Assembly (NCBI GenBank): GCA_900549065.1
Contig: URNC01000068.1
Span: forward strand, 1 to 10,392
DNA from: an uncultured Collinsella sp.
GTDB taxonomy: Bacteria > Actinomycetota > Coriobacteriia > Coriobacteriales > Coriobacteriaceae
Length of the DNA stretch: 10,392 nt
Reading direction: 5' to 3'
The notes under the pieces were generated by a model. It was not told the DNA's origin and did not search any database. It saw only the letters and a list, made by a program, of their open reading frames with translations. Positions within the stretch are counted from its first letter, which is position 1. Each line of letters starts with the position of its first letter. Below are positions 1-6,547 of the stretch, piece by piece. A program made the position numbers and the translations under genes.

Positions 1-32
1 CTCGTGGGCTCGGAGATGTGTATAAGAGACAG
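1..32. other. Nextera/Tn5 sequencing adapter remnant (artefact)
   Basis: These bases match the 3' 32 bases of the 34-base Illumina Nextera read-2 transposase adapter. Positions 14-32 are the complete 19-base Tn5 mosaic end (AGATGTGTATAAGAGACAG). Native sequence begins at about 33. The adapter keeps open reading frames open on both strands, so any protein called across it carries false residues. It should be trimmed before annotation. Confidence 0.97.
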
Positions 33-531
33 TCTCCATGGTGCTTGCACGCACGATTGCATAGCTCGGCACCTTTTGCGAGGGATTCGGCAGAATGGCG
101 TAGTGGCGCGCAATGTCGTTGCGCACCTCGCCCTCTTCGCGACCCACCTCGTGCATAAAAGCCTGCTTGGAGCCCAGCAGCATCACGGCAAACCAGCGGG
201 CATCCTCATCGTCATCAAAGTCCGCCACAAGCACGTCAGTGGACTCGGCTTTCTCGGCCTTGGTAAGTTCGGAAGAGATGAACTCCGCAATCTGCTGAGA
301 CAAATCCACGAACTCACGCTCACCAAAGAAATAGCCCTTGAGCTCGCCGCCGAATGCGGAGTTCTCGGCAAACGTGGCACGCTTGTTATCAGCCGAGGTA
401 CGAGCGCGCCGCAGGTGCGTGGTTACGAAATTACGCACGGTGCGGCTCTCGATATCGAGCTCGCGCTGGCTCATAACGTTGACGGCAGAGTCAAAGTCCA
501 GGATATGCAGAATCGCGTGATTGATTTTCAT
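33..531 (-). CDS. Nucleoid-associated protein, NA37/YejK (NdpA) family, 3' end missing
   Basis: The leftward frame begins MKINHAILHILDFDSA and continues with FVDLSQQIAEFISSEL and a DFDDDEDARWFAVMLLGSKQAF segment. This order is typical of the 37-kDa nucleoid-associated protein family (PF04245), whose members bind the nucleoid; their exact role in Gram-positive bacteria is poorly defined. About 166 native residues remain, roughly half of the usual 330-350. The frame then runs into the adapter, so the last residues read across the junction (T-V-S-Y-T-H-L-R and on) are artificial. I prefer the ATG at 531 because family members usually begin MKI/MII and the GGA-containing sequence upstream is better spaced for it. 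An in-frame ATG at 540 is the alternative. The Mbeg1-like gene ends about 110 bases upstream, with a palindromic repeat in the gap. Confidence 0.75.
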
Positions 532-605
532 ATACGGCATTCCGTTCTAGATCGATTTCGGCACGAACCAGTATAGCGGTCGATCCTGCCCCAGGCGCAT
601 CGAAG

Positions 606-640
606 ATTGGTGCATCGGGGACAGGTTGCTTTGCACCAAT
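606..640 (-). repeat. REP-like palindromic repeat, copy A
   Basis: A perfect 9-bp inverted repeat (ATTGGTGCA at 606-614, TGCACCAAT at 632-640) encloses a 17-base loop. Read on the minus strand, the order is TGGTGCAAAG, C, AACCTG, T, CCCC, GAT, GCACCA. The same series recurs at 1834-1864 on the plus strand. This copy begins two bases past the stop codon of the Mbeg1-like gene and could also act as a weak terminator, although no U-run follows. Size, symmetry and intergenic position resemble REP elements; no transposase is visible in the window. Confidence 0.7.
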
Positions 641-642
641 GG

Positions 643-1803
643 CTAGCGCAGGAGCTCGGACTGCCAAGCCTCGAGCTGTTCTGCCAAGCTCTTGCCGGCA
701 GCGGGCATGTCGATCTGGGGACGTTTGGGCAGAAGCGCACACTTAAGAATCGCAACTATAGTCTGCGAGACAAAGCGTCGCGTATCCTTGTCAAAGCCTT
801 GCGCAGCCTGGAGCATCACGGGCAGGCTCTCGCGTAGATTCCCAGCGATATCCGCAAACCGCTCAGCACCCGTAGCCTCAAGCACGGAGAACAACGCATC
901 TACAAAACGCTCGCGCTCGCTAGGCGACACCGCAAGCAGCATCTCGCGAATGGAGCCATCAACGTATCGAGCACCGGCGGACAGGCGCTCACAGTACACG
1001 AAGTCGCGACCATCAACCACCCAGCTAAAGGGATTATGCTGAAGCAGGCTGAACTCGGTGCTCTCAACGATGGCATAGTCCTCCTGTGTCTCGAACATCA
1101 TGCCAAAGATCGACGACCGAGGTAGCGTCTTGTCGATTCGACCGGATAGATCGGCGAAGGCGTTGCCGCTCAGAAACTCCTCGACGAAGCCCGGACCATC
1201 ATGGGAATACGCCCGTTCGATTCGCTCACGGGCGACATCGGGGCACATCGCCGCACCGTACACCGCAAGGTTTCCACCCTTGGAATGACCTCCGCACAAA
1301 AACGGCCCGTCAATCGCATCCGCCGCCTCGTCTACATAACGCGCCGCGGATTCCTGGGCCGGCACAGGACACCGGAACGCCATGTTAAAGTCCTCTTTCC
1401 AGCCCACAATCGTGCTGTCGGTCCCCCGGAAGGCAAGATAGCTAAACCCCGCCGGAAATTGGAACGTCATGGCCGCAAACTGCTCCGTTGTCTCGGCATC
1501 ACTCACGCTACGATAGCCGCAAACACGAACGCCACGGTAGCGAGGGCTTGCTGCCACAGCCTCCAACAGGGCACGACTCCCCTCCGGATCCCACAGGTCG
1601 CCAATCATGTCTTGGTAGCACTCGGCGCGCAGCAGCTCGCGTACGTCTAGGCCCTGCCAGTTCGTCAGCTCCGCCATATCACCCGGCAAACGCAAATAGG
1701 ACAACCACGCAAAGACCAGGCTATCCACCGCGCAGAACGGCCGTTCCTCAAACGGATCAAACGCCGTCTGGGCATAGGTCAAAAAATTAGGCGAATCCGA
1801 CAT
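643..1803 (-). CDS. Mbeg1-like (DUF2974) alpha/beta-hydrolase family protein
   Basis: The product has 386 residues. It resembles Mbeg1-like/DUF2974 proteins, which are lipase-like alpha/beta-hydrolases whose substrates are mostly unknown. A class-3-lipase-like FRGTDSTIVGWKEDFN block lies at residues 125-140. The nucleophile elbow is GHSKGGN at 172-178, with Ser174 the likely nucleophile. A conserved HDGPGF lies at 201-206 (Asp202), and HNPFSW at 256-261 has a His that could complete a triad. I see no signal peptide or membrane segment, so it is probably cytoplasmic. The start at 1803 follows a GGGAGG ribosome site three bases upstream. The frame stays open another 68 codons upstream, but that extension would read through the ldh terminator hairpin and is low-complexity Ser/Pro/Arg, so I reject it. 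The gene is flanked by oppositely oriented copies of a palindromic repeat. Catalytic assignments are inferred from position. Confidence 0.82.
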   Translation of the reverse strand: MSDSPNFLTYAQTAFDPFEERPFCAVDSLVFAWLSYLRLPGDMAELTNWQGLDVRELLRAECYQDMIGDLWDPEGSRALLEAVAASPRYRGVRVCGYRSVSDAETTEQFAAMTFQFPAGFSYLAFRGTDSTIVGWKEDFNMAFRCPVPAQESAARYVDEAADAIDGPFLCGGHSKGGNLAVYGAAMCPDVARERIERAYSHDGPGFVEEFLSGNAFADLSGRIDKTLPRSSIFGMMFETQEDYAIVESTEFSLLQHNPFSWVVDGRDFVYCERLSAGARYVDGSIREMLLAVSPSERERFVDALFSVLEATGAERFADIAGNLRESLPVMLQAAQGFDKDTRRFVSQTIVAILKCALLPKRPQIDMPAAGKSLAEQLEAWQSELLR

Positions 1804-1820
1804 GGCCCTCCCATCAACTA

Positions 1821-1833
1821 TGGTGCATTGGGG
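1821..1833 (-). repeat. Half-copy of the REP-like repeat, inverted next to copy B
   Basis: TGGTGCATTGGGG is the reverse complement of the 3' half of the repeat (CCCC, AAT, GCACCA). It abuts the full copy that starts at 1834, head to head. The pair resembles the doublet layout of REP-type elements. It lies 17 bases upstream of the Mbeg1-like start codon, so it is probably part of that gene's leader. Confidence 0.5.
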
Positions 1834-1864
1834 TGGTGCAAAGTAACCTGACCCCCTCGCACCA
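1834..1864 (+). repeat. REP-like palindromic repeat, copy B
   Basis: The plus strand reads TGGTGCAAAG, T, AACCTG, A, CCCC, CTC, GCACCA. It has the same length and block order as copy A (minus strand, 606-640), with five differences over 31 positions. Terminal TGGTGC/GCACCA arms form a 6-bp stem. The copy sits between the ldh terminator and the Mbeg1-like ribosome site. The two copies therefore flank the hydrolase gene in opposite orientations. Confidence 0.7.
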
Positions 1865-1865
1865 A

Positions 1866-1899
1866 AAAGGCGCCCGGACCGTGTGGCCCGGACGCCTTT
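1866..1899 (-). terminator. Intrinsic terminator of ldh
   Basis: Two 15-base arms (1866-1880 and 1885-1899) pair around a GTGT loop with two wobble-type positions, giving a very GC-rich stem. On the minus strand it ends in a run of five T (complement of 1864-1868). It begins 31 bases past the lactate dehydrogenase stop codon. It separates ldh from the downstream Mbeg1-like gene. Confidence 0.85.
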
Positions 1900-1930
1900 C
1901 ATTGTAGCTTTTCGCTCTAGCGAGCTTGAT

Positions 1931-2881
1931 TTAGCAGGAGAAATCGACGCTGTCGATGATGTCCTTGAGGGCCTTGGCGGAGACGGTGAGCTCATGCTGC
2001 TCGTCATCGTTCAGCGGCACGGGGACGCGGCAGACAACGCCGTCGCGGCCAACGACGGTCGGCATGGAGATGGCAAGATCGGACAGGCCATACTCGCCCA
2101 CCATGAGCGAGGAGACAGGCAGAACGGTCTGCTCATCGCGCATAACGGCGGTGCAGATGCGCTTGACGGCCATGGCGACGCCATAGTAGGTGGCGTGCTT
2201 CTTCTCGATGATGGTGTAGGCGGAGTTCTTGACGTCCTCAGCGATGCGCTTCTCGGCAGCCTCATGCTCCAGGTGGCCGTGAAGCTCACAGAAGGTGTTC
2301 AGCGGAACGCCGGCAACCTGAGCGCTGGACCAAGCGACAAACTCGGAGTCACCGTGCTCGCCCATGACATAGGCCTGGACATCGCGCGGGTCAACCTCGA
2401 CGTGGGCACCAAGCATCTGCTGCAGGCGGCCGGTGTCGAGCACGGTGCCGGAACCGATGACGTGGCCCTCGGGCAGGCCGGACATCTTGATGGCGGCGTA
2501 GGTCAGAACATCGACCGGGTTGGAGACGATTAGCAGAATGCCGTCGAAGCCGGACTTCTTAATCTCAGGAATAATGGACTTGAAGATGCTGACGTTCTTG
2601 TTGACCAGGTCCAGGCGGGTCTCACCGGGCTTCTGGGCAGCGCCAGCGGTGACGACGATCATAGCGGCGTCGGCGACATCGGAATAATCGCCGGCGTAGA
2701 TCTTCATCGGCTCGGCAAACGTCATGCCATGCGCGATATCCAGGGCCTCACCCTCGGCACGGTTCTTGTCCACGTCGATGAGGACCATCTCGGAGAACAG
2801 ACCACTCTGCATCAGTGCGAACGCCGAAGACGAACCGACGAAACCGCAGCCGACAATAGCGACCTTCTTCTCGTTAACCAT
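1931..2881 (-). CDS. ldh: L-lactate dehydrogenase
   Basis: This 316-residue cytoplasmic enzyme should interconvert pyruvate + NADH and L-lactate + NAD+, the NADH-recycling step of fermentation. The Rossmann glycine motif GCGFVG is at residues 11-16. The specificity-loop block QKPGETRLDLV starts at Gln83. Gln there, rather than Arg, points to lactate rather than malate dehydrogenase; Arg89 is the catalytic-loop arginine. Asn121, Asp149, Arg152 and the proton-relay His176 (GEHGDSE) are all present. At the positions of the fructose-1,6-bisphosphate-binding Arg173 and His188 of allosteric bacterial enzymes (dogfish numbering) this protein has Gln154 and Gln169. The start at 2881 follows GGGAG with a six-base gap; an upstream in-frame ATG at 2959 would translate the leader hairpin and is rejected. 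The gene appears monocistronic: a leader hairpin precedes it and a terminator follows. Confidence 0.95.
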   Translation of the reverse strand: MVNEKKVAIVGCGFVGSSSAFALMQSGLFSEMVLIDVDKNRAEGEALDIAHGMTFAEPMKIYAGDYSDVADAAMIVVTAGAAQKPGETRLDLVNKNVSIFKSIIPEIKKSGFDGILLIVSNPVDVLTYAAIKMSGLPEGHVIGSGTVLDTGRLQQMLGAHVEVDPRDVQAYVMGEHGDSEFVAWSSAQVAGVPLNTFCELHGHLEHEAAEKRIAEDVKNSAYTIIEKKHATYYGVAMAVKRICTAVMRDEQTVLPVSSLMVGEYGLSDLAISMPTVVGRDGVVCRVPVPLNDDEQHELTVSAKALKDIIDSVDFSC

Positions 2882-2906
2882 TAGAAACTCCCATCTCTCT
2901 CCACAA

Positions 2907-2939
2907 ACAAGCCGCCCGGGAACGACCCGAGCGGCTTGT
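2907..2939 (-). promoter_or_regulatory. Hairpin in the ldh leader
   Basis: Arms at 2907-2920 and 2926-2939 form a 14-bp stem with one wobble-type pair and an AACGA loop (plus-strand reading). On the minus strand the stem is followed by TTGTGG, so the U-run is weak. It ends 25 bases before the ldh start codon, just upstream of the ribosome site. No promoter fits downstream of it, so ldh mRNA should contain it. It may be an attenuator, a 5' stabilising stem, or a poor terminator of the upstream aminotransferase gene. Confidence 0.55.
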
Positions 2940-2940
2940 C

Positions 2941-3082
2941 GTAATCCCAATACATCCAATCGGGACTTTGATTATGCTCCTATTCGCAGCCAAAAATCGA
3001 CCGTTTACCGAAATTGTTTGCAGAATTCGTAAAATAACTGCACGAAATCGGTTTCGATCTATTGACGAGTCGAAATAGGTTT
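2941..3082 (-). promoter_or_regulatory. Probable ldh promoter region with a repeated CGAAATnGGTTTC motif
   Basis: This AT-richer gap lies between the aminotransferase stop and the ldh leader hairpin and must hold the ldh promoter if ldh is transcribed alone. A possible -10 (CATAAT on the minus strand, 2976-2971) is present, but no good -35 sits at the usual distance. CGAAATnGGTTTC occurs twice, at 3043-3055 and 3071-3083, 28 bases apart; the first has CGAAA/TTTCG dyad symmetry. These could be operator sites. I saw no clear Rex-type (TTGTG...CACAA) site. Confidence 0.35.
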
Positions 3083-4246
3083 CTAATACAGGCCCGCCTC
3101 GCGAATGGCCTCGACAGCCAAAGCGATCTGGTCGGGCGGTAAGACCAGTGCCATACGCACGTGCCCCTCGCCCGAAGGGCCAAAGCTCGCGCCCGGCGTC
3201 ACCACAACGCCGGCCTTCTCCATAAGCTCCTCGCAAAACGCCATAGAATCGGTGCGACCACCGGGAAGCTTGGCCCACACAAACATAGAGCCATGCGCAT
3301 TGGGACGTTCCCAGCCCAGGCCCTCAAGACCGTCGCACAGGGTATCGCGGCGCTCCTGGTACTTCAGACGCTGCGCCTCGACCTCATCGCGCGGACCGTT
3401 CAGGCAGGCGATGGCAGCCTTCTGGATCGGGAAGAACATACCGAAGTCGATCTGGCCGCGCAGCTTGGCAAAGGCAGAGACCACGTCCTCGCGGCCGACC
3501 AAAAAGCCGATGCGGGCACCGGTGACGTTAAACGACTTGGAAAGCGAGAAGAACTCCACGCCCACCTCAAGCGCACCGGGATACTGCAAGAAGCTGCCGC
3601 CGGGCTCGCCGTCGAACACGATGTCGGAGTACGCGTTGTCATGAACGATGAGCAGGTCGTGCTCGCGGGCGAAAGTGATGATCTCCTCGTAGACCTCGGG
3701 CGTGCCCACCGAGCCGACCGGGTTGGCGGGCAGCGACACGATCATATACTTGGCACGATCGGCCACCTCGGGATCGATACCCGCCACATAGGGCAGGTAA
3801 TTATGCTCGGCAACCAGCGGATAGTATTCGAGCTTGGCATCGGCGATCTTGGCACCCGCCTCAAAGACCGGGTAGCACGGATCGGGAACCAGAATGGTGT
3901 CACCCGGATCGAGCAGGGCCAGGCCCAAATGGCCCACGCCCTCCTGCGTGCCGTTGCACGACTGCACCATAGACGGCGTAATGCCCGAAACGCCAAAGCG
4001 ACGCTCATAGTAATCGCACACGGCTTGCTTGAGTTCGGGCAGGTCGCGCAGGGCATACTTCCACATCTCGGGATCTTGGGCTGCCTGCGTGAGCGCCTCG
4101 ACCACGTGGTCGTACGGCTTAAAGTCGGGCGTGCCCACGCTCATGTTGTAAATGGTCTTGCCCTGAGCCTTCAGCGCGAGAAGCTTGTTGTTGAGCGAGG
4201 CGAAGACCTCCGCGCCAAAGCGGTCGAGACGCTGCGATGCCTGCAT
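3083..4246 (-). CDS. PLP-dependent class I/II aminotransferase, LL-diaminopimelate aminotransferase-like
   Basis: The 387-residue protein is a fold-type I aminotransferase. It has SVGTPDF at 36-42, CNGTQEG at 97-103, a DPGDTILVPDPCYPVFEAG segment near 113-131, HDNAYSDIVFDG at 202-213, and the PLP-lysine motif SLSKSFNVTGARIG with Lys237. Arg364 (HVRMAL) is the expected carboxylate-binding arginine. These blocks most resemble the DapL-type branch (LL-diaminopimelate aminotransferase, lysine/peptidoglycan precursor synthesis), but alanine or aromatic aminotransferases of the same superfamily remain possible, so no symbol is given. The usual NPTG motif reads NPVG at 175-178. The start at 4246 follows AAAGGTGG four bases upstream; extending to ATGs further upstream would translate the preceding terminator hairpin. 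The ldh gene lies downstream after about 200 bases. Confidence 0.85.
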   Translation of the reverse strand: MQASQRLDRFGAEVFASLNNKLLALKAQGKTIYNMSVGTPDFKPYDHVVEALTQAAQDPEMWKYALRDLPELKQAVCDYYERRFGVSGITPSMVQSCNGTQEGVGHLGLALLDPGDTILVPDPCYPVFEAGAKIADAKLEYYPLVAEHNYLPYVAGIDPEVADRAKYMIVSLPANPVGSVGTPEVYEEIITFAREHDLLIVHDNAYSDIVFDGEPGGSFLQYPGALEVGVEFFSLSKSFNVTGARIGFLVGREDVVSAFAKLRGQIDFGMFFPIQKAAIACLNGPRDEVEAQRLKYQERRDTLCDGLEGLGWERPNAHGSMFVWAKLPGGRTDSMAFCEELMEKAGVVVTPGASFGPSGEGHVRMALVLPPDQIALAVEAIREAGLY

Positions 4247-4265
4247 GGTGCCACCTTTCGATATG

Positions 4266-4296
4266 AAAAACGCGGCGCTCCGACAAGAGCGCCGCG
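4266..4296 (-). terminator. Intrinsic terminator between nadE and the aminotransferase, possibly a leader attenuator
   Basis: A perfect 10-bp stem (CGCGGCGCTC at 4271-4280, GAGCGCCGCG at 4287-4296) with a six-base loop is followed on the minus strand by five T (complement of 4266-4270). It lies 68 bases past the nadE stop but ends only 24 bases before the aminotransferase start codon. No promoter fits between the hairpin and that gene, so the aminotransferase must be transcribed through it or from a start inside it. Confidence 0.8.
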
Positions 4297-4364
4297 CGAT
4301 ACGGGCCATCAGATTGCAAAAGTGTAACGCTTGCAACCCCCGTATTGGTTCAATTTAGCCAACC

Positions 4365-6344
4365 TTAGTCAACTGGATTGAGCGCGTCGATCTGCGCAAG
4401 CCACAGACGCGAGCTAGCGTCACTCGGCATACGCCAATCGCCGCGCGGGCTGAGCGTCACCGAGCCCACCTTGGGACCATCGGGCAGGCAGCTGCGCTTA
4501 AACTGCTGGGCAAAGAAGCGACGGTAGAACGTACGTAGCCACGTGTGGACGGTCTTGGCGTCGTAGACGCCCTCGAAGCTCTTGAGCGCCATGCGGTAGA
4601 TCTTGCCCGGCTCAAAGCCAAAACGCAGCAGGTAGTAGAGGAAGTAGTCGTGCAACTCGTACGGGCCCACCAAATCCTCGGTCTTCTGCGCAATCTCGCC
4701 GTCGCCCGTGGGCGGCAGAAGCTCGGGGGACACCGGCGTATCGAGGATATCGAGCAAGACCTCGGCAATGCGCCCGCCAAAGACATCAGCCGCATAGCGC
4801 ACCAGATGGCGCACGAGCGTCTTAGGCACGCTCGCATTGACGGCATACATGCTCATGTGGTCACCGTTGTACGTGGCCCAACCGAGCGCCAGCTCACTGA
4901 GGTCGCCCGTGCCGATGACAAAGCCGCCGGCTTGGTTGGCCAAATCCATGAGAATCTGCGTGCGCTCGCGTGCCTGGCTGTTCTCGTAGGTCACGTCCTG
5001 CACGGCCGGATCATGCTCGATGTCCTTAAAGTGCTGCTCCACGGCTGCATGGATCGAGACTTCGCGAAAGCTCACGCCTAGGTCGCGAGCGAGCGACTCG
5101 GCATTGGACTTGGTGCGGTGCGTCGTGCCAAAGCCGGGCATGGACACGGCCGTGATACCGGTGCGCGGCAGGCCCAAGGCGTCGAACGCACGCACGGTCA
5201 CGAGGAGCGCCAGCGTGGAATCGAGGCCGCCCGAAAGGCCGATGACGGCCGCCTTGGTGCCCGTATGGGCAAGGCGGGTCTTGAGGCCGGCGGTCTGCAG
5301 GTCGAGGATAGTCTCGCAACGCTCAGCCAGATCACCGTAGTCGGCCGGCACAAAGGGAGCGCGGGGGAAGACTCGGTCGATGTCGAGCGCATCGCGCAGG
5401 ACAGGTTCTTCGGCCAGTACGCCCTCAAACGAAAACTCAACGGTCGCGGACTCCGGCGCATCGTCGGTGCGCGTCCACGTCGTCGAGCGACGGCGCTCGG
5501 CAACTAGGCGGTCAAGGTCAACGTCGGCAATGGCCATATCGCAGGTAAGCAGTTTGGTCGCGGCGAGCTTGGAGCCGTTTTCGTAGACGAGGTTCTCACC
5601 CGCAAAGACCATGTCGGTCGTGGACTCGCCCTCGCTCGCGTCCGCGTAGGCATAGGCGCAGTACAGGCGCGCGCTTTGGTTAGAGATAAGGCTGCGGCGG
5701 TAATCCGCCTTACCGATAATCTCGTCCGAAGCCGACGGATTGAGGATCACCGTCGCACCGGCAAGCGCCATCTCGGTCGAAGGGGGCGCCGGCACCCACA
5801 GGTCCTCGCAGACTTCAACGCCCAGCACCATATCCTCGGCACCCTCATCACAGCAGCGGTAGACAAGCCCCGAACCCAGCGGAACCGGACCCTGACCGGC
5901 AAATTCAACCCACACGGAATCCGCAGGCGACGGAGCAAACCAGCGACGCTCATAGAACTCGCCATAGTTGGGCAGATACTTCTTGGCCGTGAGGCCCAAA
6001 AGCTCGCCCGCGCAGCACACGGCGACACAGTTGTAGATATTCTCGGCAACCGCAACGGGAAGACCGATGGTAAAGACGATCGGCAGCTCACGGGTTTCAT
6101 CGAGGATATGCACCAGAGCAGCCTCGCAGGCATGCAGCAGTGTGCGATTATGGAACAGATCGGCCGCGGTATAGCCAGTCAGATTAAGCTCGGGCAACAC
6201 CAACGCGCGAACGCCACGCCCGGCAGCATCGCGAACAGCCGCCAGCGCAACCTCGGCATTGCCCTCGACATCGGCCACGCGAATCTGCGGCGACGCCGCC
6301 GCCACACGCAAAAAGCCATCAGACTGAGAAAGGTGAAGATTCAT
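4365..6344 (-). CDS. nadE: Glutamine-dependent NAD+ synthetase
   Basis: This 659-residue two-domain enzyme converts deamido-NAD+ to NAD+ using ATP and ammonia released from glutamine, the last step of NAD+ synthesis. The N-terminal half is a nitrilase-fold glutaminase with the expected triad: Glu52 (LPELNLTGY), Lys121 (KKYLPNYGEF) and Cys179 (VEVCEDLW). The C-terminal half is the synthetase domain, with the ATP pyrophosphatase loop SGGLDST at 371-377 and a conserved GTGDLSELALGW block. Length matches the long glutamine-dependent form seen in actinobacteria rather than the short ammonia-dependent enzyme. The start at 6344 is supported by GGGAG seven bases upstream. It is divergent from the membrane-protein gene across a 203-base gap and is followed by a terminator, so it is probably transcribed alone. 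Confidence 0.96.
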   Translation of the reverse strand: MNLHLSQSDGFLRVAAASPQIRVADVEGNAEVALAAVRDAAGRGVRALVLPELNLTGYTAADLFHNRTLLHACEAALVHILDETRELPIVFTIGLPVAVAENIYNCVAVCCAGELLGLTAKKYLPNYGEFYERRWFAPSPADSVWVEFAGQGPVPLGSGLVYRCCDEGAEDMVLGVEVCEDLWVPAPPSTEMALAGATVILNPSASDEIIGKADYRRSLISNQSARLYCAYAYADASEGESTTDMVFAGENLVYENGSKLAATKLLTCDMAIADVDLDRLVAERRRSTTWTRTDDAPESATVEFSFEGVLAEEPVLRDALDIDRVFPRAPFVPADYGDLAERCETILDLQTAGLKTRLAHTGTKAAVIGLSGGLDSTLALLVTVRAFDALGLPRTGITAVSMPGFGTTHRTKSNAESLARDLGVSFREVSIHAAVEQHFKDIEHDPAVQDVTYENSQARERTQILMDLANQAGGFVIGTGDLSELALGWATYNGDHMSMYAVNASVPKTLVRHLVRYAADVFGGRIAEVLLDILDTPVSPELLPPTGDGEIAQKTEDLVGPYELHDYFLYYLLRFGFEPGKIYRMALKSFEGVYDAKTVHTWLRTFYRRFFAQQFKRSCLPDGPKVGSVTLSPRGDWRMPSDASSRLWLAQIDALNPVD

Positions 6345-6547
6345 AAGAATGCTCCCGTGCGTAAACGCTATTCAACACAATTAGCAAGCTCTATTGTAGT
6401 TCAACCGCCGGGTGGAACCGCATCCCACCAACTTGGTGAGCAATTGATGAGTTGATGGTATCTGTTAAATGTCACGTACGATTCACATCTGGTGGGTACC
6501 CTGATGGCTACACGAAACGAAGCAGATTTACACCGGGAGGACCCCGT
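6345..6547. promoter_or_regulatory. Divergent promoter region of nadE and the membrane-protein gene
   Basis: This gap separates two genes transcribed away from each other and must carry both promoters. On the minus strand a TACAAT lies near 6393-6398, a plausible nadE -10 with a poor -35. On the plus strand TTGATG boxes near 6444-6458 could be -35 elements, but no good -10 follows. A perfect 13-base dyad, CACCAACTTGGTG (6426-6438), lies between the candidate promoters and could be an operator. GGGAGG at 6535-6540 is the ribosome site of the rightward gene. Promoter positions are tentative. Confidence 0.4.

Noticed and set aside
583..600. Possible extra half-copy of the REP-like repeat next to copy A
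   Set aside because: CCTGCCCC followed by GCGCAT only loosely matches the repeat's second half, too weak to separate from chance in GC-rich DNA.
1804..2007. 68-codon upstream extension of the Mbeg1-like frame
   Set aside because: It would cross the ldh terminator and the REP-like repeats, is low-complexity Ser/Pro/Arg, and the GGGAGG site fits the ATG at 1803.
1931..2881. Malate dehydrogenase as an alternative to lactate dehydrogenase
   Set aside because: Gln83 occupies the specificity position where malate dehydrogenases carry Arg, and the rest of the loop matches lactate dehydrogenases.
3161..4327. Long open frame antisense to the aminotransferase gene
   Set aside because: It is a typical GC-rich shadow frame with no recognisable domain and no good ribosome site. 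The opposite strand encodes a clear enzyme.
4247..4336. 30-codon upstream extension of the aminotransferase, or a leader peptide over the hairpin
   Set aside because: Translation would run through the terminator stem and U-run. The extension does not resemble aminotransferase sequence, and I saw no run of regulatory codons that would indicate a leader peptide.
4310..4336. Two TTGCAA sites 17 bases apart upstream of the aminotransferase
   Set aside because: The six-base palindromes are short and I could not tie them to a promoter or a known regulator.
5676..6455. Long open frame antisense to the 5' half of nadE
   Set aside because: It has an Arg-rich composition of a shadow frame, overlaps a fully conserved glutaminase domain, and runs across the nadE promoter region.
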